From NCBI GenBank assembly GCA_019348435.1, contig JAHWJM010000154.1:1-6320 (forward strand): a stretch of DNA of 6,320 nt, given 5' to 3'. Positions within the stretch are counted from its first letter, which is position 1, and every line of letters begins with the position of its first letter. The translations under genes were made by a program, and so were the position numbers. The notes beneath the pieces are model-generated. The model was not told the origin of the DNA and did not search any database. It saw only the letters and a program-made list of their open reading frames with translations. This document shows, in pieces, positions 1 to 5,046 of the stretch. Source of the DNA: Actinomycetota bacterium (GTDB lineage Bacteria; Actinomycetota; Thermoleophilia; Solirubrobacterales; Solirubrobacteraceae).

Positions 1-59
1 ACCTGCGCACGCTCGGTGTCTCGGTCCAGGTCGAGCACCGGGACAGGGGCCGCGAATGA
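1..59 (+). CDS. rapZ: 3' end of rapZ (RNase adapter / nucleotide-binding protein), partial
   Basis: The frame starting at base 3 reads LRTLGVSVQVEHRDRGRE and stops at TGA 57-59. A short hydrophobic stretch followed by V-x-H-R-D and a charged tail resembles the extreme C-terminus of RapZ/YvcJ proteins, which in E. coli act as an adapter for small-RNA decay and elsewhere are P-loop nucleotide-binding proteins. Only 18 residues are visible, too few to identify the protein alone. The call rests mainly on context: the stop overlaps the next start as ATGA, and that next frame begins exactly like yvcK, the usual neighbour of rapZ. The ATGA overlap suggests translational coupling. The rest of the gene lies outside the window. 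Confidence 0.65.
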   Translation, partial: LRTLGVSVQVEHRDRGRE

Positions 60-865
60 ACGTCGTCGGGCTCGGCGGCGGGCACGGGTTGTCGCGCGCG
101 CTCGCCGCCCTGCGGCTGCTGGGCGAAGAACCAACCGCGGTCGTGACGGTCGCCGACGACGGCTTCGATGTGACCGCGTATCTGGCCGCCGCCCGCGTGC
201 TTCCGCACGAGCGGCTGTGCTTCGTCAACTCGTACTCGACGATCCTCGCGCCCCGCTGGCTTGCGATGCTGGCGGCGGCGCTCGACGCGCCGGGTATCGG
301 CGTCGCGGCGGCGACCGGCTCGTGGGCCAGCCATCGATCGTTCACGCTCTCGACGCTCGGGCTGCCCAACGGCTACGGCATCGCGATGGGCGACCGCAGC
401 GCGATCGAGCCGCCGTCCGCTTCGTCAAGGCGGCCCGTCTCGGGCGGGGCCGCCCACCTCCGCTCGCTGGCGCGCGCGCCGAGGGACCTGGCGCCGCAGA
501 TGATCGGCTTCCCCGGCTTCCCGGCGCCGCACGTTCGCACGAACGCGTTTGTCATCGACCGCCTGCGGCTGCTGTCGTTGCGTAGTGGCCCGCTGCTGAC
601 GAAGTTCGCTGCGTATCGCTTCGAGGCGGGAAGCCGAGGACTCACGGCGCAGCTGCGCCGATGCGGCCTCGCGGCCGTCGTCGTCGGCCGTGACGGCGTC
701 GCGCTCGGATGCGGCGAATGGCCGGACGCCGACATCTTCTGGCAGGGCACGCAGCGCGACCTGCTCGTCGCCGACAACCAGACGCGGATCTACCAGGAAG
801 GCGGTCCAGCCACGCGCGATGCGCTTGCGCGCTACGCGTGGGGGCCACGGGCGCGGCCGGGGTGA
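56..865 (+). CDS. Chimeric ORF: YvcK N-terminus fused in frame to a glycosyltransferase-like protein
   Basis: The 269-residue product has two unrelated parts. Residues 1-36 match the start of YvcK/CofD-like proteins (UDP-sugar-binding gluconeogenesis and cell-shape factors): beta strand, LGGGHGL loop (6-12), helix, then AVVTVADDG (28-36). A true YvcK continues with GGSSGRLR and runs past 300 residues; here it switches to FDVTAY (37-42). Residues ~34-269 resemble, from memory, a GT-A-like family found in polysaccharide loci: CFVNSYS (55-61), ATGSW (86-90), FPGFPAPHVRTNAF (152-165), LLTKFAAYRFEAG (180-192), LLVADNQT (236-243) and a terminal AWG. That family normally has a longer N-terminus of its own, roughly 70 residues, before the DGFD point, so its first strand and helix are missing. 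A classical DXD is not seen; NSYS occupies the equivalent place. The start ATG overlaps the rapZ stop. The gene may encode a novel chimera, a dead 5'-truncated glycosyltransferase, or an assembly artefact. No stop or frameshift interrupts it. Confidence 0.75.
   Translation: MNVVGLGGGHGLSRALAALRLLGEEPTAVVTVADDGFDVTAYLAAARVLPHERLCFVNSYSTILAPRWLAMLAAALDAPGIGVAAATGSWASHRSFTLSTLGLPNGYGIAMGDRSAIEPPSASSRRPVSGGAAHLRSLARAPRDLAPQMIGFPGFPAPHVRTNAFVIDRLRLLSLRSGPLLTKFAAYRFEAGSRGLTAQLRRCGLAAVVVGRDGVALGCGEWPDADIFWQGTQRDLLVADNQTRIYQEGGPATRDALARYAWGPRARPG
152..166 (+). other. Chimera junction (Ala-Asp-Asp-Gly-Phe) inside the yvcK-like ORF
   Basis: Upstream of this point the protein is YvcK-like, downstream it is glycosyltransferase-like. 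The codons GCC GAC GAC GGC (152-163) encode ADDG, which fits both parents: VTVADDG ends the second strand in YvcK, and DDGFD/DEGFD opens the conserved block of the glycosyltransferase-like family. The TTC at 164-166 is the first codon that cannot be YvcK, where Gly is expected. The breakpoint therefore sits in a short stretch that both parents could share. That is expected for microhomology-mediated recombination and equally for a graph-based misassembly. Confidence 0.65.
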
Positions 866-884
866 CGGCAATATCGTGGCGACG

Positions 885-1901
885 ATGCCCCCCCGTCTGA
901 CCGCCGTCGTACTGACCTACGACCGGCGCGATCTGCTCGACGTCATCCTGCCGTGCGTCGAGCGCCAGGTTCTTTCCGATATGCGCGTGCTCGTCGTCGA
1001 CAACGGCTCGAGTGACGGCAGCGCGGCATACGTGCGCGAGCGCTGGCCGTCCTTCGACGTGCTCGAGCTCGCGCAGAACATCGGTGTCGCGGCGGCCCTG
1101 AACCGCGGTGTGGCCGCGACGACGTCGGAGTACGTGGCGTTGCTGAACAACGACCTCGAGCTCGAGCCGGACTACCTCGCGCTGCTCGTCGCAGAACTCG
1201 ATCGCCATCCCGAGGCGGCGAGCGCAGCCGGCAAGATGCTGAGCTTCTTCGACCGCGCGCGCCTGGATGCTGCGGGCGACCTGTTCATGTGGTCGGGGAT
1301 CGCGACGCATCGCGGCGGCGGCGAAGTCGATGCCGGTCAGTACGACATGCCCGAGGAGATCTTCGCGCCGTGCGCGGGCGCGGCGGTCTTTCGCCGCAGC
1401 TGCTTCGACACCGTCGGGATGTTCGACGAGGACTTCTTCGCCTATCTGGAGGATGTCGACTGGGGGCTGCGCGCGCAGCTCGCGGGGTTCAGCGCGCGCT
1501 ACGTGCCGGCGGCCGTCAGCTACCACATGGGCGGCGCTACGACGTCTGCCGAGAAGTCGAGCTACAACGCGCTGCTGCGCCGCAATCAGATCTGGCTGAT
1601 CTTGAAGGACTATCCCGCGAGGGCGCTCGCGCGGCACGCGGGCAAGGTGCTCGTACATCAGGTCGCCTGGATCGTCACTGCCGCGCGCGAAGGTCGGCTT
1701 CGCGAACAGCTCGCCGTACTCGCGGCCGTTGGACGCGGCCTGCCGGCAATCCTGCGCAAGCGCCGGGAGGTGCAGGCGACGCGGCGCGTTTCGCTCGATC
1801 GCCTGGACGCCGTCATCTCGCCCGAGCTCACCGCGGAGGATTCACGAGTCGAGCGGATGCGATCGATCGGGACGGAGCTCGCGAGCCTCTGGCGCAGGTG
1901 A
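885..1901 (+). CDS. GT2 family glycosyltransferase (RfbN/rhamnosyltransferase-like)
   Basis: This 338-residue protein is a cytoplasmic GT-A fold glycosyltransferase that would move a sugar from a nucleotide donor to a growing glycan. Motifs in order: AVVLTYDRR (7-15), VLVVDNGSSDGS (35-46) at the donor site, NIGVAAALNRG (65-75) matching the usual NxGFAxGxNxG, LLNNDLELEPDYL (87-99) carrying the DXD-equivalent NND, AGAAVFRR (164-171), and FDEDFFAYLEDVDWGLRAQ (180-198) with the acidic ED-x-D-W acceptor or catalytic motif. The C-terminal ~100 residues are helical and basic, with no membrane segment. The length is normal for COG1216 proteins, many of them rhamnosyltransferases, but the sugar cannot be read from sequence. 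The start is either ATG 885 or an in-frame GTG at 876. A GGGGTGA at 859-865 is somewhat closer to ideal for the GTG, which would add three residues. The gap from the preceding stop is 10-19 bases, so the gene is probably co-transcribed. Seven consecutive C bases follow the ATG. Confidence 0.9.
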   Translation: MPPRLTAVVLTYDRRDLLDVILPCVERQVLSDMRVLVVDNGSSDGSAAYVRERWPSFDVLELAQNIGVAAALNRGVAATTSEYVALLNNDLELEPDYLALLVAELDRHPEAASAAGKMLSFFDRARLDAAGDLFMWSGIATHRGGGEVDAGQYDMPEEIFAPCAGAAVFRRSCFDTVGMFDEDFFAYLEDVDWGLRAQLAGFSARYVPAAVSYHMGGATTSAEKSSYNALLRRNQIWLILKDYPARALARHAGKVLVHQVAWIVTAAREGRLREQLAVLAAVGRGLPAILRKRREVQATRRVSLDRLDAVISPELTAEDSRVERMRSIGTELASLWRR

Positions 1902-1927
1902 TCGCCGGCTGCCCGATGCCCTCGTGA

Positions 1928-2641
1928 GTGCCCGCTAGCCTGTCGTCAACTGCCGAACCGGCCGCCGTCATCGCCCTCTCCGACAAGATCCAGCTGCTGA
2001 AATCGCGCGTGTACTTCATGGGCTCGCTCGTCCTGCGCCGCGACTCGAACTTCGTCTCGGGTTACCTCCGCGGTCTGAAGGGCATCGAGATCGGGGCCTC
2101 GTCGCACAACAACTACCGCCTGGATGCGATCAACGTCGACCGCTACGGGGCCACCGACACGATCTACAAGCAGGAGGAGCGACGGCTGGCGATGCACATC
2201 GCCAAGGTCGAGGTCGTCGCGCCGGGCGACGACCTGCCGTTCGACGACGACTCCTACGACTTCGTCTTCAGCTCGCACGTGCTCGAGCACTTCCCCGATC
2301 CGATCCGGGCGCTCCTGGAGTGGCAGCGGGTTGCGCGGCGCTACGTCGTGTGCGTCGTCCCGCACAAGGAGCGCACGTTCGACGCCGACCGGCCGCTGAC
2401 GACGACCGAGGAGCTGCTCACGCGCCATCGCGACGGCTTTGAGTCCGAGGAGGATGCGCACTGGAGCGTCTGGACGTGCGAGTCGTTCCTGGAGCTCTGC
2501 GATGCGGTCGGCCTGAAGGTGCTGGGCCACTGCGATCCCGACGACAAGGTCGGAAACGGCTTCGCGGTCGCGATCGACGCGACCGTTGCGCCGCGGCTGC
2601 CGGTGGGCGGCGCTGCGCCCGGCCGCTCCAATGGCGGCTGA
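1928..2641 (+). CDS. Class I SAM-dependent methyltransferase (Methyltransf_11 type)
   Basis: This 237-residue soluble protein has a Rossmann methyltransferase core. GIEIGASSH (52-60) is the glycine-containing SAM loop (motif I), INVDRY (68-73) ends strand 2 with its acidic ribose-binding Asp, DDLPFDDDSYDFVF (101-114) spans motifs II/III, and SSHVLEHFPDP (115-125) is the motif typical of the UbiE/Methyltransf_11 group. The first ~50 residues, including LRRDSNFVSGYLRGLKG (36-52), precede the core and look conserved rather than random. The C-terminus ends in a Gly/Pro-rich tail. An in-frame TGA at 1925-1927 makes GTG 1928 the earliest start; GTG 2009 or ATG 2018 would give shorter products but cut into the N-terminal region. 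The gene follows the GT2 gene by 26 bases. In this setting O- or N-methylation of a sugar or a glycan end is plausible, but the substrate is inferred only from neighbours. Confidence 0.85.
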   Translation: MPASLSSTAEPAAVIALSDKIQLLKSRVYFMGSLVLRRDSNFVSGYLRGLKGIEIGASSHNNYRLDAINVDRYGATDTIYKQEERRLAMHIAKVEVVAPGDDLPFDDDSYDFVFSSHVLEHFPDPIRALLEWQRVARRYVVCVVPHKERTFDADRPLTTTEELLTRHRDGFESEEDAHWSVWTCESFLELCDAVGLKVLGHCDPDDKVGNGFAVAIDATVAPRLPVGGAAPGRSNGG

Positions 2642-2662
2642 CGGCGCGCGACGGTCCGGCCG

Positions 2663-3799
2663 ATGCACGTCGGCCTGAACCTCGTCTTCCTGGTCCCCGG
2701 TGAGCAGGGCGGCATGGAGGTCTACGCCCGCGAGCTGCTGCGCGCGCTGCCCGCCGTGCGACCGGACCTGAAGATCACGGCGTTCGTCAACCGCGAGGCG
2801 CGGGCCGCCGGCGGCGAGTGGGACGAGTTCGCCGACGTCGTCGAGGTGCCGGTGTTCGCCCGCAGCCGGGTGCAGTGGGTGCGCGGCGAGCAGCAGCACC
2901 TCCCCGGGCTCGCGCGGCGGGCGGGGGTCGACGTGCTGCACAGCCTCGCGAGCACGGCGCCCGCGCGCGGGCCGTTCCGCCGCGTCGTGACGATCCACGA
3001 CCTGCTCTACCGCGTCGTGCCCGAGGCCCACTTCGGCGTCCTCGGGCTGGGGATGCGCGTCCTCATCCCGACCGCGGCGCACCGCTCGCACCGCGTGATC
3101 GTCGACTCGCAGTCCACGCGCGCCGACGTGCGCCGCTATCTGCACGTCGCGGAGCGCAAGATCGACGTCGTGCCGCTCGGCGTCGGCACGACGAGCGCCG
3201 GTGAGGCGGAAGCCGAGAGCGTGCTGCGCGAGCGCCATGCCCTCGGGGCGCGCCAGGTGGCGCTGTCGGTCTCCGCGAAGCGCCCGCACAAGAACCTCGT
3301 GCGCCTGCTCGAGGCGCTCGCCGCGATCCCGGCCGAGCGCCGGCCGGTGCTCGTCGTGCCCGGCTATCCGACGCCGTACGAGGCGACGCTGCGCGAGCGC
3401 GCCGACGAGCTCGGGGTGATGGACGACGTGCGGCTGCTCGACTGGGTCTCGGGCCCAGAGCTGGAGGGCCTCTACGCGCTCGCCGCAGTCTTCGTCTTCC
3501 CCTCGCTCTACGAGGGCTTCGGCCTACCCGTGCTGGAGGCGATGCGCCGCGGGGTGCCGGTCGCGTGCTCGGATCGCAGCTCGCTGCCCGAGGTCGCCGG
3601 CGATGCCGCGCTGCTCTTCGATCCCGCCGACGCGCGCGCGATGACGACGGCGATCGAGCGCGTGCTCAGCGATCCGGCGCAGGCGGCGCGCCTGCGCGAG
3701 GCCGGCCGCGGGCAGGCGGCGCGCTTCACGTGGGCGGCGACGGCCCGCGCGACCGCCGAGAGCTACGAGCGGGCGATGGTCGGGGGCAGATCCGCGTAG
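2663..3799 (+). CDS. GT4 family glycosyltransferase (mannosyltransferase-like)
   Basis: A 378-residue GT-B fold retaining glycosyltransferase, probably at the cytoplasmic face of the membrane. The N-terminal acceptor domain opens with MHVGLNLVFLVPGEQGGMEV (1-20), including the loop GG, and contains VLHSLASTAP (91-100), TIHDLLYRVVP (110-120) and VIVDSQSTRADV (145-156). The C-terminal donor domain has SAKRPHKNL (204-212), where Lys/Arg contact the nucleotide diphosphate, and FPSLYEGFGLPVLEAM (279-294), whose E284 and E292 form the E-x7-E motif. The C-terminal helix is complete. The IHD and RPHKN variants recall GT4 mannosyl- and rhamnosyltransferases of O-antigen and cell-wall loci, without proving the sugar. 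ATG 2663 is 21 bases after the methyltransferase stop, with no strong ribosome-binding site. Its last 37 bases overlap the 3' end of the convergent gene on the other strand. Codons are more uniformly G/C-ending than in the two glycosyltransferase genes at the left end. Confidence 0.93.
   Translation: MHVGLNLVFLVPGEQGGMEVYARELLRALPAVRPDLKITAFVNREARAAGGEWDEFADVVEVPVFARSRVQWVRGEQQHLPGLARRAGVDVLHSLASTAPARGPFRRVVTIHDLLYRVVPEAHFGVLGLGMRVLIPTAAHRSHRVIVDSQSTRADVRRYLHVAERKIDVVPLGVGTTSAGEAEAESVLRERHALGARQVALSVSAKRPHKNLVRLLEALAAIPAERRPVLVVPGYPTPYEATLRERADELGVMDDVRLLDWVSGPELEGLYALAAVFVFPSLYEGFGLPVLEAMRRGVPVACSDRSSLPEVAGDAALLFDPADARAMTTAIERVLSDPAQAARLREAGRGQAARFTWAATARATAESYERAMVGGRSA
3763..3799. other. 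37-base tail-to-tail overlap of two GT4 genes
   Basis: Both strands are coding here. The plus-strand gene ends YERAMVGGRSA then TAG (3797-3799), and the minus-strand gene ends YADLPPTIARS then TAG (complement of 3763-3765). Both tails are poorly conserved C-terminal extensions past the last helix, so the overlap probably arose by loss of an earlier stop in one of them. There is no room for a terminator between the genes, so transcripts from each side should run into the other. Confidence 0.85.
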
Positions 3800-4926
3800 G
3801 CGGCGGCGACGCGGTCCAGCGAACCCGTCAGCGAGAGGCGCTCGCGGTTGCGCTCGAACCACTTCGCCGTCGTCTCGCGCAGCGGCGGGCCCGCGGCGCG
3901 TACGCGCAGGATCGCGTCGGCGATGTCCTCGGGTGAGGCCGACGCGGCGACGAAGCCGTTCTCGCCCTCGTCGACCAGCTCGGTCGCCGCATTGTCGGGA
4001 TCGGCGACGACCACGCTCGGCACCCCGCGTGCGGCCGCTTCGACGACGACGAGCCCGTAGCCCTCGCGACGCGAGGGCAGCACCATGCACAGCGCGCCCG
4101 CCAGGCGCTCCTCGAGCTCGTCGTGGTCGACGAAGCCCGGCGCGCTCGCGACGTCGCCGAGGCCGTGCTCGTCGATCAGCGCCAGGACCTCCGAGCGGTC
4201 GGGACCGTCGCCGTACACCACGAGGCGCAGCTCGGGCGCCCGCTCGCGCAGCGCCGCGAAGCCGCGCACGAGCGCCGGCACGCGCTTCTCGGGGATATGG
4301 CGGCCGGCGAACACGACGAGCGGCTCCGCCGGGCGCGGACAGGCGAGCGCGGGCGGAGCGTCCTGCAGGCCGGTCAGCACCTCGACGTCGCCGTGCACGC
4401 CCTCTGCGCGCAGCCGCGCGGCGGTCATGTGCGCCAGCGTGAACGCTCGCTGCGGCACACGCAGGCAGAGCCGCTGCACCGCCCAGCCCGCGCGCCCGCC
4501 GGCGCGGCCGAGGTAGTCGCGCCAGTAGTCGAGTGACCACAGCTCGAACCAGTCGACGACGAGCCCGTAGCGGCGCAGCGGGCGCACGAGCGCTGCCGCG
4601 AGCAGCGAGAAGAACGGAAACGAGGCGGTGTGCACGACCTCGTAGCGCCGCCCGTGGCGCAGCAGGTGCCAGAGGACGCCGGCGCCGAAGACGAGCGGCG
4701 GAGCGATCCGGCGCCGGCCGCCGGCGTAGAGCGCCATGCGCGGCCCGGCGACCCTCACCGCGACCCGCGACAGCTCGGGCCGGGTGCCGCGATCCCACTG
4801 GCGCAGCGTGAGGTAGGTCACGTCGTGGCCGTCGGCCACGAGGCGCTCCGCGAGGTTGCGATACCAGCGCTCGCCCCCGCCGATGGTGTACGGAAACAGG
4901 CAGTCGTAGACGATCAGGATGCGCAC
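3763..4926 (-). CDS. GT4 family glycosyltransferase, minus strand
   Basis: A 387-residue GT-B fold glycosyltransferase. The N-terminus RILIVYDCLFPYTIGGGERW (2-21) contains the acceptor-domain GGxE loop. A hydrophobic stretch with VVHTASFPFFSLLAAALV (97-114) suggests membrane association rather than a true transmembrane helix. The donor domain contains VVFAGRHIPEKRV (204-216), the usual basic phosphate-binding loop, RLVVYGDGPDR (234-244), and LPSRREGYGLVVVEAAARG (283-301), where E288 and E296 form E-x7-E. The start is GTG at 4924-4926 on the complement. It is well fixed: an in-frame TGA lies six codons upstream (4942-4944) and no other start codon intervenes. The stop is TAG at 3763-3765, inside the convergent GT4 gene. 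It is transcribed away from the downstream GT2 gene, so it forms its own unit from the 4927-5046 gap. The role is probably another sugar addition in the same pathway; donor and acceptor are unknown. Confidence 0.93.
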   Translation of the reverse strand: MRILIVYDCLFPYTIGGGERWYRNLAERLVADGHDVTYLTLRQWDRGTRPELSRVAVRVAGPRMALYAGGRRRIAPPLVFGAGVLWHLLRHGRRYEVVHTASFPFFSLLAAALVRPLRRYGLVVDWFELWSLDYWRDYLGRAGGRAGWAVQRLCLRVPQRAFTLAHMTAARLRAEGVHGDVEVLTGLQDAPPALACPRPAEPLVVFAGRHIPEKRVPALVRGFAALRERAPELRLVVYGDGPDRSEVLALIDEHGLGDVASAPGFVDHDELEERLAGALCMVLPSRREGYGLVVVEAAARGVPSVVVADPDNAATELVDEGENGFVAASASPEDIADAILRVRAAGPPLRETTAKWFERNRERLSLTGSLDRVAAAYADLPPTIARS

Positions 4927-4932
4927 GCACGG

Positions 4933-4969
4933 CCCAGCGTTTCAGAAAGGACCGATCATCTAGGCTGGG
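4933..4969. repeat. 6-base inverted repeat CCCAGC/GCTGGG around the candidate promoter
   Basis: CCCAGC at 4933-4938 pairs perfectly with GCTGGG at 4964-4969, separated by 25 bases. The arms lie just upstream of the minus-strand GTG start, and the right arm overlaps the possible plus-strand -10. With arms this short and GC-rich, chance is a real possibility. If functional, the layout suits a dimeric repressor more than an RNA hairpin. Confidence 0.3.
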
Positions 4970-5012
4970 ACCGCGCAACCTTCGCGCCTGGACTCGTTTA
5001 GAAGACACGTGA

Positions 5013-5032
5013 ACGTGCCCCCGTAGGCACGT
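5013..5032. repeat. Perfect 7-base inverted repeat ACGTGCC/GGCACGT, hairpin or operator
   Basis: ACGTGCC (5013-5019) and GGCACGT (5026-5032) flank a 6-base loop, ending 14 bases before the GT2 ATG where a ribosome-binding site would be expected. A further CACGT at 5006-5010 can pair with ACGTG at 5013-5017, so the left arm has two possible partners. No run of T follows, so it is not a typical intrinsic terminator. It may be an operator or a leader hairpin that affects translation of the GT2 gene. This rests only on symmetry and position. Confidence 0.4.
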
Positions 5033-5046
5033 CGCGCGACTCAACC

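Larger units (their letters stand above)
4927..5046. promoter_or_regulatory. Divergent intergenic region with probable back-to-back promoters
   Basis: This 120-base gap separates the start codons of a minus-strand GT4 gene and a plus-strand GT2 gene, so promoters for both should lie here or just inside the flanking genes. The middle is clearly less GC-rich than the coding sequence. On the plus strand TAGGCT (4961-4966) fits a TANNNT -10 element, but the upstream TTTCAG (4940-4945) leaves only a 15-base spacer and is a poor -35. I see no convincing minus-strand promoter. Two inverted repeats occur, 4933-4969 and 5013-5032. Neither start has a recognisable purine-rich ribosome-binding site. Confidence 0.5.

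Noticed and set aside
16..585. An alternative plus-strand frame across the chimera junction, considered as evidence for a frameshift
   Set aside because: The frame from 56 carries recognisable YvcK residues before the junction and recognisable glycosyltransferase residues after it. The alternative frame is Arg/Ala-rich throughout, so no frameshift is needed.
690..884. Extension of the first GT2 gene upstream to ATG 690
   Set aside because: These 65 codons overlap the preceding gene in another frame and have no GT2 character. The GT2 core begins right at MPPRLTAVVLTYDRR, so the start is at 885 or 876.
642..1658. A 338-codon open frame on the minus strand
   Set aside because: It is antisense to the GT2 gene, which has a full set of family motifs; this frame has only Arg/Ala-rich low-complexity sequence.
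1946..3289. A 447-codon open frame on the minus strand
   Set aside because: It lies antisense to the methyltransferase and GT4 genes; the His/Arg/Asp-rich translation has no domain signature and mirrors their codons.
5013..5032. Inverted repeat as an intrinsic terminator
   Set aside because: No T-rich tract follows on either strand, and it lies upstream of a start codon, not after a gene end.
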